From positions 1-19,133 of the forward strand of contig NZ_DATMFZ010000132.1 of assembly GCF_035556675.1 (NCBI RefSeq): a stretch of DNA of 19,133 bases, read 5' to 3'. The stretch is from Geminicoccus sp035556675 (GTDB lineage Bacteria > Pseudomonadota > Alphaproteobacteria > Geminicoccales > Geminicoccaceae). The notes beneath the pieces are model-generated. The model ran no database searches. It saw only the letters and a list, made by a program, of their open reading frames with translations, and was not told the origin of the DNA. The position numbers were made by a program, and so were the translations under genes. Below, in pieces: positions 1-9,539 of this stretch (its first letter is position 1; each line of letters starts with the position of its first letter).

Positions 1-500
1 TCGGTGGCCGGCAGGGCCAGCCAGAGCAGGGGCTCCGCCTGCCAGGCACCCAGCATCGGCGACGGTGCGACCAGACTGGCGCTGGCAAGGCGCAGCGGCG
101 GGTTGGGATGGGCGCCGCCGGCATCGCGGAAGCGGGTGGAATCGATCCGCACCGCCGACCACACCAGCTCATAGACGAGGTCGCGCCCGCCCTGGGTGAT
201 GATCTGGCGCTCCTGCCACTGCGCGGTCTCGACCTCGCGGTCCAGCCGCAGGACCTGGAACGTCCGGCCGAGTGCCGGCTCCTGCACCGGGCCCGCCGCC
301 CTGGTCTCGCCCACGACCCGGACGAACCGCCCGTCCGGCACGAGGTCGGTCCGGTCCGCCGCGGCATCGACGACCTCGGCACCGACGGCGGCGCGCAGGT
401 CGGCCGCCGACGCGGTCCGCCACTCGTGCCAGACGGAAACCGCGACTGCCGCCAGGAGGATGAGGCTGCCGATCACGACCGGCACGACCGACTTGCTCAA
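1..500 (-). CDS. TMEM43-like membrane protein (partial, C-terminal end cut by window)
   Basis: The minus strand encodes about 166 residues before the window edge cuts the gene. It opens with SKSVVPVVIGSLILLAAVAV, a single hydrophobic segment at roughly residues 4-22, followed by VWHEWR. This resembles the first membrane helix and W-N/H-E-x-R stretch of the TMEM43 family (PF07787). Further on come LGRTFQVLRLDREVETAQWQE and a segment with W-S-x-V-R-I-D-S-T-R-F and H-P-N-P, which match the family's conserved repeats around Q-W and D-S-x-x-F. The start is TTG at 500-498, chosen because AGGAGAG lies a few bases upstream on that strand and no ATG occurs before the membrane segment. It is divergent from the glycosylase gene, with only 47 bases between them. 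Bacterial members have no firmly established role. The family call is from memory of its motifs; the role is unknown. Confidence 0.72.
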   Translation of the reverse strand, partial: MSKSVVPVVIGSLILLAAVAVSVWHEWRTASAADLRAAVGAEVVDAAADRTDLVPDGRFVRVVGETRAAGPVQEPALGRTFQVLRLDREVETAQWQERQIITQGGRDLVYELVWSAVRIDSTRFRDAGGAHPNPPLRLASASLVAPSPMLGAWQAEPLLWLALPAT

Positions 501-547
501 TGGGACTCTCCTGGGCAGCTTGCGGCGTCAGGTCCGAGGACGGCAGC

Positions 548-1192
548 ATGATGGGCTTCAACCCGCTCGACGAGGCCCGGATCCGCCTGGGCATGGACGA
601 ACTGGCCGGGCGTGACCCGCAGGTAGCAGCCCTGCGCGCCCGGATCGGCGACCCGCCGCCCCGGATCCGCCCGCCGGGCTTCGCCACCCTCCTGCAGATC
701 ATGACCGCCCAGCAGATCTCCGTGCGGGCCGCCGCCGCGATCTGGCGCCGGCTGGAAGCCGCGGCCGGGACCACGCCCGACCATGCCTGGCTGGCGGAAC
801 AGACGGTGGAGACGTTGCGGGCCTGCGGCATGGGCCACCGTAAGATCGCCCATGCCCAGGCGCTGGCCCGGGCCGTGCAGGCGGGCACGCTCCGGATCGA
901 CCGCCACCACGTGGCCGGCGAGGCGGAGGTCCTGGCCGAGATCACCGCCCTGCCGGGCTTCGGCCGCTGGAGTGCCGAGATCTATCTCCTGTTCGCGCTG
1001 GGCAGGGCGGACGTGCTGCCGGCCGGCGACCTCGCCGTGCAGGTCGGCTACCAGCGCCTGCGCGGCCTGCCTGTCCGGCCGGGCGAGCAGGAGCTGCGCC
1101 TGGCAACGGAAGATTGGACGCCCTGGCGAGGTGTCGGCGCCCTGTTCCTGTGGCACTATTACGGGGCGACCACGCTGGAGGACGCGCGGTGA
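548..1192 (+). CDS. alkA: DNA-3-methyladenine glycosylase II (AlkA-type, HhH-GPD)
   Basis: This is a base-excision repair enzyme of the HhH-GPD superfamily that removes alkylated purines such as 3-methyladenine from DNA. The 214-residue product has the helix-hairpin-helix at about residues 131-150, with LPGFGRW. A G-x-A-D-V-L-P-A-G-D segment follows, whose Asp161 aligns with the catalytic Asp of AlkA. An upstream LQIMTAQQIS segment (49-58) also fits the family. It lacks the N-terminal TATA-binding-like domain of E. coli AlkA, so it belongs to the short alpha/gamma-proteobacterial type. The start at 548 is chosen because GAGGA lies about 7 bases upstream; an in-frame ATG at 500 would add a non-conserved 16-residue extension. 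Its stop overlaps the GTG start of the next gene by 4 nt (GTGA), so it shares a transcript with the toxin-antitoxin pair. Which lesions it prefers cannot be read from sequence. Confidence 0.88.
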   Translation: MMGFNPLDEARIRLGMDELAGRDPQVAALRARIGDPPPRIRPPGFATLLQIMTAQQISVRAAAAIWRRLEAAAGTTPDHAWLAEQTVETLRACGMGHRKIAHAQALARAVQAGTLRIDRHHVAGEAEVLAEITALPGFGRWSAEIYLLFALGRADVLPAGDLAVQVGYQRLRGLPVRPGEQELRLATEDWTPWRGVGALFLWHYYGATTLEDAR

Positions 1193-1620
1193 GGGAAGTG
1201 CCTGGGGACGATGCGATCGTGGCGGCCGTGCGCAAGGCCCTGCCGGACGTGGTCGGCATCTGGTTCTACGGCAGTGCCGCGCAGGGCCGCGCCGGGCCGG
1301 AGAGCGACCTGGACATCGGCGTGCTGGGCGGAATGCGCTACGACTTCGACCAGCTCTGGAAGGCGACCTGTGACCTCGTCGAAGAATTGTGCTGGGAGCC
1401 GATCGACCTGGTCGATCTGCGGGATGCCGGTTTGCCGCTGCGGTTCGGCATCGTTTCCGAAGGGCGCAGGCTCTGGGCCCTGGACCCCAAGGCCGCGGAC
1501 ATGCTTGAGAACAGCGCAATCGGCATGTTCCAGCGTGACAGGGTTCAGCGCAGTCAAGATATTGCAATGTGGCTGGAGCGCTTCCGCCGGGGCTTCGACC
1601 TGACCGGAGCGGGGCATTGA
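1189..1620 (+). CDS. mntA: MntA-type antitoxin, minimal nucleotidyltransferase
   Basis: A 143-residue minimal nucleotidyltransferase of the MNT/KNTase-like fold. The signature YGSAAQGRAGPESDLDIGVL holds a perfect GSX10DXD motif (G28-S29, D40, D42). A third acidic residue is likely D73 or D76 in PIDLVDLRDA. In characterised MntA-HepT systems this protein neutralises HepT by transferring AMP to a tyrosine in the HepT active site. The GTG start at 1189 is preferred over an upstream in-frame ATG at 1114 because GGAGGA sits 6 bases before it and the earlier codons lie inside the glycosylase gene. Its stop overlaps the TTG start of hepT by 4 nt (TTGA). Antitoxin-first order is seen here. A stretch near 1501-1560 is about 53% GC, clearly below the surroundings, which is compatible with acquisition but is not proof. 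Function is inferred from motif and partner. Confidence 0.86.
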   Translation: MREVPGDDAIVAAVRKALPDVVGIWFYGSAAQGRAGPESDLDIGVLGGMRYDFDQLWKATCDLVEELCWEPIDLVDLRDAGLPLRFGIVSEGRRLWALDPKAADMLENSAIGMFQRDRVQRSQDIAMWLERFRRGFDLTGAGH

Positions 1621-2063
1621 TCGATCATGTCATCCTCGCGAAGACGGCGATCGTCGGCCGTTGCCTGCAACGCATCGCCGACCGCTACCCCGGTAGGGAG
1701 CAGGACCTGGAGACGGACCTCGATCTTCAGGACATCGTCATGCTCAACCTCCAGCGCGCCTGCGAAGCGACCATCGACATGGCGAACCGCGCCCTCACGC
1801 TGCTGGGCCAGCCGCCTGCGTCGGACAGCCGCGATGCCTTCTTCCAGCTCAATCGGCTGCGCGTGATCGACGGAGAACTGGCAGGTAGGCTCTACGGCAT
1901 GGTCGGCTTCCGGAACCGGCTGGTGCATCAGTACCAGGAGATCGATCTGGACCGGGTCCGTGCGATGTTGGCGAACAACCTGAACGATCTGACCGACTTC
2001 GGCGCGATCATGATCGACCGGTTCGGCGGGAAATCCTCCGAACAGGCCAACCCTGGCACCTGA
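1617..2063 (+). CDS. hepT: HepT-type toxin (DUF86 HEPN ribonuclease)
   Basis: A 148-residue HEPN-domain protein of the HepT/DUF86 family, the toxin partner of MntA. The HEPN catalytic motif RX4HXY is intact as R99-N-R-L-V-H104-Q-Y106. The Arg and His form the RNase site of the dimer, and Tyr106 is the residue that MntA-type enzymes AMPylate in studied systems. Conserved features around it fit the family: LQDIVMLNLQRACEA (37-51) and the MVGFRN lead-in (95-100). The start is TTG at 1617, overlapping the mntA stop, with GGAG at 1606-1609 as ribosome-binding site. An ATG at 1569 lies inside mntA and would add 16 unrelated residues. RNA targets are unknown. The two genes look complete, so the module is likely active rather than decayed. 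Confidence 0.86.
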   Translation: MIDHVILAKTAIVGRCLQRIADRYPGREQDLETDLDLQDIVMLNLQRACEATIDMANRALTLLGQPPASDSRDAFFQLNRLRVIDGELAGRLYGMVGFRNRLVHQYQEIDLDRVRAMLANNLNDLTDFGAIMIDRFGGKSSEQANPGT

Positions 2064-2085
2064 GGCCACCGCCTGCTAGAAGGCT

Positions 2086-2117
2086 GGCGCGCGCGGGCAG
2101 CGAGGCCCGCCGGCGCC
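2086..2117 (+). terminator. GC-rich stem-loop between hepT and gyrA
   Basis: The arms 2086-2098 (GGCGCGCGCGGGC) and 2105-2117 (GCCCGCCGGCGCC) pair at 11 of 13 positions, with a 2-nt internal mismatch and a 6-nt loop AGCGAG. The downstream bases GCTTGTCGTCCGTTC are only weakly T-rich. It lies 23 bases after hepT and 38 bases before gyrA. It could end the hepT transcript or act as a folded gyrA leader; sequence alone does not separate these. Confidence 0.4.
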
Positions 2118-2154
2118 GCTTGTCGTCCGTTCACCGCGTCAGAGACCACCGACC

Positions 2155-4860
<2,706 letters not shown>

Positions 4861-4910
4861 GCGCAGCGTTGCCCGGCGGTCCGGGGAACGGCGGCGCGGA
4901 GACGCATGAG

Positions 4911-5414
4911 ATGAGCAAGGTGCGGACCGGGATCTATCCCGGCACCTTCGACCCGCTGCACAACGGGCACATGGACGTGATCCGCCGGGCCATGGCCCTG
5001 GTGGACCGGCTGGTGATCGCCTGTGCGATCAATGTCGGCAAGGAACCGTTGTTCCCGCTGGAGGATCGCGTCGCGATGATCCGGGCGGAAGTGGCGGCCC
5101 TGCCGGAGAACGGCACGCGCGTCGAGGTGATCCCGTTCGAGACGCTGCTGGTCCATTTCGCAAAAGAGCAGGGCGCTCAGATCGTGGTGCGCGGCCTGCG
5201 CGCCGTGTCCGACTTCGAGTTCGAGTTCCAGATGGCCGCCAACAACAAGCGTCTGGCGCCGAAGCTGGAGACGGTCTTCCTGATGGCGTCCGAGAACTGC
5301 CAGTGGATCTCGTCGCGCTTCATCAAGGAGATCCACGGCCTGGGCGGCGACGTTTCCAGCTTCGTCAGCCCGCAGGTGCTCCAGCGGCTCGACCAGCGGC
5401 GGGGGCGCGGCTGA
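4911..5414 (+). CDS. coaD: Phosphopantetheine adenylyltransferase
   Basis: This enzyme catalyses the penultimate step of coenzyme A synthesis, joining 4'-phosphopantetheine and ATP to give dephospho-CoA and pyrophosphate. The 167-residue product has the nucleotidyltransferase opening IYPGTFDPLHNGH (8-20; the T/HxGH motif ends at His20) and a conserved Lys in NVGKEPLF. The RGLRAVSDFEFEFQMA block and the ISSRFIKEI motif (the family's ISSTxxK) follow. The start at 4911 is chosen because GGAGA lies 8 bases upstream and it gives the normal family length. An in-frame ATG at 4857 that overlaps the gyrA stop (ATGA) would add 18 low-complexity residues and is less likely. It lies 50 bases after gyrA and 4 bases before queA, so all three may be co-transcribed. 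Confidence 0.96.
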   Translation: MSKVRTGIYPGTFDPLHNGHMDVIRRAMALVDRLVIACAINVGKEPLFPLEDRVAMIRAEVAALPENGTRVEVIPFETLLVHFAKEQGAQIVVRGLRAVSDFEFEFQMAANNKRLAPKLETVFLMASENCQWISSRFIKEIHGLGGDVSSFVSPQVLQRLDQRRGRG

Positions 5415-5418
5415 AGCC

Positions 5419-6462
5419 TTGCGCATCACCGAGTTCGACTTCGACCTGCCCGAGGGGGCGATCGCCCAGGCACCGGCCGAGCCACGCGAGTCGGCACGGC
5501 TGCTCCATGTCGCCGACCGGCTGGCCGACCTCCACGTGTCCGACCTGCCGGACCTCCTGGAGCCCTGCGACCTCCTGGTCCTGAACGACACCGCGGTGCT
5601 GCCGACCCGCTTCTTCGGCAGCCGGGGCGAGGTCCAGGTCGAGGTCACCCTGGTCCGCCCGGAAGGGGAGAATGGCTGGTGGGGCCTGGCACGGCCGGGC
5701 AAGCGGCTGCGGCCGGGCGACCACGTGCGGCTCGCCAGCGAGCTTCACGCCGAAGTCGCCCGGAAGGACCCGGACGGGCTGGTCCTGTTCCACTTTCCCC
5801 ATGCCGGGGCCGAGCTGATCCGCCGGATCAAGGCGGAGGGGCGGATGCCGCTGCCGCCCTATATCCGCCGGCCGCGCGGCGGCGACCCCCTGGATGACCG
5901 GGCCTACCAGTCGGTGTTCGCCCGGCGCGACGGCTCGGTGGCGGCGCCCACCGCGTCCCTGCATCTGACCGAGCCGCTCCTGGCGACGATCCGCGCCAGG
6001 GGCGTGCCAACCGAGTTCGTCACCCTCCATGTCGGCATGGGCACCTTCCTGCCGGTCAAGGTCGAGGACACCGACGACCATGTGATGCATGCCGAGTGGA
6101 TCGAGCTGCAGGCCGACGCGGCGGCAAGGATCGAGCGGCATCGCCGGGAGGGCGGCCGGGTGGTCGCGGTCGGCACCACCGCGCTGCGCACCCTGGAAAG
6201 CATGGTCCGCCCCGACGGCACGCTCGGCCACGGCACCAAGGACACGCGCCTGTTCGTCACGCCCGGCTACCGGTTCGGCGTGGTCGACCGGCTGCTCACC
6301 AACTTCCATCTGCCGCGCAGCACGCTGTTCATGCTGGTCTGCGCCTTTGCCGGCATGGCCCGGATGAAGCGGGCCTACGCGCACGCCGCCGCCACTGGCT
6401 ACCGCTTCTTCAGCTACGGCGACGCCTCCCTCCTCGAACGCAACGACCCGAGCCAGACTTGA
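5419..6462 (+). CDS. queA: tRNA preQ1(34) S-adenosylmethionine ribosyltransferase-isomerase
   Basis: QueA transfers and rearranges the ribosyl part of S-adenosylmethionine onto preQ1 in the anticodon wobble position, giving epoxyqueuosine. The 347-residue length is typical. Family blocks are LVLNDTAVLPTRFFG (53-67), AAPTASLHLT near 175-184, HVGMGTFLPVKVEDTDDHVM near 203-222, VVAVGTTALRTLES near 251-264, and YRFGVVDRLLTNFHLPRSTL near 284-303. The motif usually written NDTRV reads NDTAV here, a small departure. The start is TTG at 5419, four bases after the coaD stop, and gives the expected MRITEFDFDLPEGAIAQ opening. The stop overlaps the TTG of tgt by 4 nt, which couples translation of two enzymes in the same pathway. 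Confidence 0.97.
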   Translation: MRITEFDFDLPEGAIAQAPAEPRESARLLHVADRLADLHVSDLPDLLEPCDLLVLNDTAVLPTRFFGSRGEVQVEVTLVRPEGENGWWGLARPGKRLRPGDHVRLASELHAEVARKDPDGLVLFHFPHAGAELIRRIKAEGRMPLPPYIRRPRGGDPLDDRAYQSVFARRDGSVAAPTASLHLTEPLLATIRARGVPTEFVTLHVGMGTFLPVKVEDTDDHVMHAEWIELQADAAARIERHRREGGRVVAVGTTALRTLESMVRPDGTLGHGTKDTRLFVTPGYRFGVVDRLLTNFHLPRSTLFMLVCAFAGMARMKRAYAHAAATGYRFFSYGDASLLERNDPSQT

Positions 6463-7592
6463 CCGAATTCCGCCACGAGACCGTCGCCACGGACGGTGCC
6501 GCCCGCGCCGGCATCCTGCACACCGCCCATGGGGCCGTACCGACCCCCACCTTCATGCCGGTCGGCACGGCCGCCACCGTCAAGGCGATGACCCCGGAGA
6601 TGGTGGCCTCCACCGGGGCCGGCATCGTGCTGGGCAATACCTACCACCTGATGCTCCGTCCGGGTGCCGAGCGGGTCGGCCGGCTGGGTGGGCTGCACCG
6701 CTTCATGAACTGGCCAGGCCCGATCCTGACCGATTCCGGTGGCTTTCAGGTCATGTCGCTCGCCAAGATCCGCAAGCTCACCGAGCGCGGCGTCACCTTC
6801 GCCTCGCATATCGACGGCAGCCGCCACGAGCTCACCCCGGAGCGCTCGATCGAGATCCAGCACCTGCTGGACGCCACCATCACCATGCAGCTCGACGAAT
6901 GCCTGCGCCTGCCGGCCGAGCGCACAGAGATCGAGCGGGCCATGGAACTGTCGCTGCGCTGGGCCGCCCGCTCGAAGGACGCCTTCCAGCAGCGCCCGGG
7001 CTACGCGCTCTACGGCATCGTCCAGGGCGGCACCGATCCCGAGCTGCGCCGCCGTTCCGCCGAGGGGCTGCGGGAGATCGGCTTCGACGGCTACGCCGTG
7101 GGCGGCCTGGCCGTGGGCGAGCCGCAGGCCGAGATGTTCCGGACCCTGGACGAGACCGTGCCGTTCCTGCCGGGCGACCGGCCGCGCTATCTCATGGGCG
7201 TGGGCAAGCCGTCCGACCTGGTAGGCTCGGTCATGCGCGGCATCGACATGTTTGACTGCGTGATGCCGACCCGCTCGGGCCGCACCGCCCAGGCCTTCAC
7301 CCGCCGCGGCACGGTCAACCTGCGCAACGCCCGCCACGCCGACGATCCGCGCCCCCTGGACGAGACTTCCGATTGCCCGGCCGCGCGCGACTATTCCCGC
7401 GCCTACCTGCACCACCTGGTCCGCAGCGACGAGATCCTGGGCGCCATCCTGCTGACCTGGAACAATCTCTGGTACTACCAGTCCCTGATGCGCGGGATGC
7501 GCCAGGCGATCATCGAAGGCTGCCTCGCCGACTGGGCCGCCCGCTTCGCCGAGGAGCAGGCACTGGGCGACCTGCCGCCTTTGACCGGCTGA
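6459..7592 (+). CDS. tgt: Queuine/preQ1 tRNA-guanine transglycosylase with degraded zinc site
   Basis: Tgt swaps guanine 34 for preQ1 in tRNAs with GUN anticodons, the step before QueA. The 377-residue product has the general-base Asp92 in LTDSGGFQVMSL, the nucleophile Asp266 in GIDMFDCVMPTRSGR, and the substrate loop GGLAVGE. The catalytic core therefore looks intact. The structural zinc site does not. The bacterial CxCxxC motif reads S304-D-C306-P-A-A309, and the distal ligand His (26 residues after the third Cys, in T-x-H-N) reads T-W-N335-N. Three of four ligands are thus replaced, while flanking segments (NLRNARHADDP, YSRAYLHHL) are conserved. The start is TTG at 6459, overlapping the queA stop; the alignment of TEFRHETVATDG with family N-termini supports it. 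Still most likely an active Tgt, with a metal-free C-terminal subdomain. Confidence 0.95.
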   Translation: MTEFRHETVATDGAARAGILHTAHGAVPTPTFMPVGTAATVKAMTPEMVASTGAGIVLGNTYHLMLRPGAERVGRLGGLHRFMNWPGPILTDSGGFQVMSLAKIRKLTERGVTFASHIDGSRHELTPERSIEIQHLLDATITMQLDECLRLPAERTEIERAMELSLRWAARSKDAFQQRPGYALYGIVQGGTDPELRRRSAEGLREIGFDGYAVGGLAVGEPQAEMFRTLDETVPFLPGDRPRYLMGVGKPSDLVGSVMRGIDMFDCVMPTRSGRTAQAFTRRGTVNLRNARHADDPRPLDETSDCPAARDYSRAYLHHLVRSDEILGAILLTWNNLWYYQSLMRGMRQAIIEGCLADWAARFAEEQALGDLPPLTG

Positions 7593-7714
7593 ACCACCTC
7601 CTGGATCTTTAGGTCAGCTTCACCCCGTCTGCAGAATTGCTGCGGTTGTCTGTCGCACGGCAGCCATTAAGCCCGTCCTGCGTTTTGCGGAAAAGAACAA
7701 AGGGGGGAGCAGCC

Positions 7715-8701
7715 ATGGCGCAGGACCGTCGCGGCTTTCTGGCGTCGCTGTCGGCAGCGGCGCTGATCGGCAGCGGGATGGCACCGGCAGCCCGGGCGGC
7801 CGATCCCGACACGCTCACCCTGGACTGGGCCTACTACAACCCACTGAGCCTGATCCTGCGCGACCGCGGCATCCTGGAGGAACGGTTGAAGCCGCGCGGC
7901 ATCGACGTGCAGTGGGTGCAGTCGCTTGGCTCCAACAAGGCGGTGGAGTTCCTGAACGCCGGCAGCATCGCGTTCGGCTCGACCGCGGGTGCGGCGGCCC
8001 TGCTCGGCCGGGTCGCCGGCGCCCCGATCCGCACCGTCTATGTCTATTCCCAGCCGGAATGGACCGCGCTGGTGACCCGGCCCGACACTGGCATCGGCAA
8101 GGTCGCCGACCTGAAGGGCCGCAGCGTCGCGGTCACCAAGGGCACCGACCCCTATGTCTTCCTGCTGCGCTCGCTCCAGGGCGCCGGCCTCACCCAGAAC
8201 GACGTGCAGCTGGTCCTGCTCCAGCACGACCAGGGACGTCTGGCGCTGGAGCGCGGCGACGTCGATGCCTGGGCCGGGCTCGACCCGATGATGGCGCAGT
8301 CCGAGCTGGAGGCCGGCTCGCTCCTGTTCCACCGCGACCCCGGCCTCAACAGCTATGGCGTCCTGAACGTCCAGGAGGAGTTCCTGGCCAGTTCGCCCGA
8401 CCTGGTCCGCGAGGTGCTCTCTGCCTACGAGCAGGCGCGCGAGATCGCGAAGGCGGAGCCAGAGGCCCTGGCCGAGCTCCTGGCCCAGACCGCGAAACTC
8501 TCGCCCGAGGTCGCCGCCCGGCAGCTCGAGCGCACCGGCCTGGACGAGTCCTGGCCGGAAGAGCGCCATGTCGAGACGATCCAGGGGGCCGGCCTGGCCC
8601 TGCAGGAAGCCGGTATCATCGCGGCCGATATCGACGTGGCGGCCACCACCGCACAGCTCGTCGACCTGCAGGCGGTCGCATCGCTGCGCGGGCAGGGCTG
8701 A
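7715..8701 (+). CDS. ABC transporter substrate-binding protein (SsuA/TauA/NMT1-like)
   Basis: A 328-residue periplasmic binding protein of the sulfonate/taurine/nitrate ABC group (SsuA-like, PF09084/PF13379 type). The N-terminus carries a twin-arginine signal, DRRGFLASL with R5-R6. A hydrophobic stretch follows, with an A26-R27-A28 cleavage site before Ala29, so it is probably exported folded. The body shows the class pattern: a WAYYNPLSL opening strand, SLGSNKAVEFLNAGSIAFGST (ligand cleft), ADLKGRSVAVTKGTDPYVFL (hinge) and LERGDVDAWAGLDPMMAQSE. The ATG at 7715 follows a strong GGGGGGAG; an in-frame ATG at 7637 would spoil the signal peptide. It is first in an operon with permease, ATPase and OsmC-like genes. 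No monooxygenase gene is nearby, so the ligand is undetermined. Confidence 0.9.
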   Translation: MAQDRRGFLASLSAAALIGSGMAPAARAADPDTLTLDWAYYNPLSLILRDRGILEERLKPRGIDVQWVQSLGSNKAVEFLNAGSIAFGSTAGAAALLGRVAGAPIRTVYVYSQPEWTALVTRPDTGIGKVADLKGRSVAVTKGTDPYVFLLRSLQGAGLTQNDVQLVLLQHDQGRLALERGDVDAWAGLDPMMAQSELEAGSLLFHRDPGLNSYGVLNVQEEFLASSPDLVREVLSAYEQAREIAKAEPEALAELLAQTAKLSPEVAARQLERTGLDESWPEERHVETIQGAGLALQEAGIIAADIDVAATTAQLVDLQAVASLRGQG

Positions 8702-8705
8702 GACG

Positions 8706-9539
8706 GTGGCGACCATCCTGGCCCGCGCCACCGCACCGGGCAGCAGGGCGCGGTCGCTTCCGTCCAGGCTGGGCCTGCCGTTCGCCGGCATCGCCCTGCC
8801 GGTGTTGCTGGCCCTGCTGCTGGAGCTGGGTGCGGCCACCGGCTGGCTGCAGAGCCGCTTCCTGCCGCCGCCCAGCCGGATCTTCGCGACCCTGGCCGGG
8901 CTCTGGACGACCGGCGACCTCGCCGGCCACATCCTGATCACCCTCTGGCGGGTGGCACTGGGCTTCCTGTTCGGTGCGGTGGCCGCGACCCTCTTGGGCA
9001 TGGTGGCCGGCGCCTCGCCGCTCTGGCGCCGCTGGGTCGATCCGACCCTGCAGGGTCTGCGCAGCATCCCGTCCATTGCCTGGGTGCCGCTGTTCATCCT
9101 GTGGTTCGGCATCTTCGAGACGCCCAAGATCGTGCTGATAGCACTCGGCGCCTTCTTCCCGGTCTATCTGTCGCTCTCCACCGCCCTGCGCGAGGTCGAC
9201 CGCAAGCTGGTCGAGGTCGGCCAGGTCAACGGCTTCGACCGCCTGACCATCCTGCGCCGGATCATGCTGCCCGCGGCCCTGCCGGGCTGGGTGGTGGGCC
9301 TGCGCGGTGGCCTGGCACTCGGCTGGATGTTCGTGATCGCCGCCGAGCTGATGGGCGCCAGTGCCGGTGTCGGCTATCTGCTGCTGGACGGGCAGATGAC
9401 CGGCAATGCCGCGCAGATCGTGGGCTGCCTGTGCCTGTTCGCGCTGCTCGGTCGCCTGACCGATCTGGCCCTGGTGATGCTGGCCCGACCCTTCCTGGCC
9501 TGGCAGGACAGTGTCGCCGAGCGGGAGCAGGTCGCATGA
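8706..9539 (+). CDS. ABC transporter permease (SsuC/TauC-like)
   Basis: A 277-residue inner-membrane permease of the BPD_transp_1 class that pairs with the ATPase encoded next to it. Hydrophobic segments appear at about 24-44, 76-101, 122-138, 141-160, 196-217 and 236-258, fitting six helices. The cytoplasmic EAA-like loop that contacts the ATPase is at about 170-189: EVGQVNGFDRLTILRRIMLP. The motif FLPPPSRIFATL before the second helix is common in SsuC/TauC. The start is GTG at 8706, five bases after the binding-protein stop; earlier in-frame ATGs lie inside that gene. The stop overlaps the ATPase start by 4 nt (ATGA). The substrate is as uncertain as for the binding protein. Confidence 0.92.
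   Translation: MATILARATAPGSRARSLPSRLGLPFAGIALPVLLALLLELGAATGWLQSRFLPPPSRIFATLAGLWTTGDLAGHILITLWRVALGFLFGAVAATLLGMVAGASPLWRRWVDPTLQGLRSIPSIAWVPLFILWFGIFETPKIVLIALGAFFPVYLSLSTALREVDRKLVEVGQVNGFDRLTILRRIMLPAALPGWVVGLRGGLALGWMFVIAAELMGASAGVGYLLLDGQMTGNAAQIVGCLCLFALLGRLTDLALVMLARPFLAWQDSVAEREQVA

Noticed and set aside
1114..1188. A longer MntA starting at ATG 1114
   Set aside because: The added 25 residues lie inside the glycosylase gene and match nothing. GTG 1189 has GGAGGA at ideal spacing.
7593..7714. A sigma-70 promoter before the ABC operon
   Set aside because: TTGCTG and TTGTCT occur, but no -10-like hexamer lies at proper spacing, so I only note the strong ribosome-binding site.
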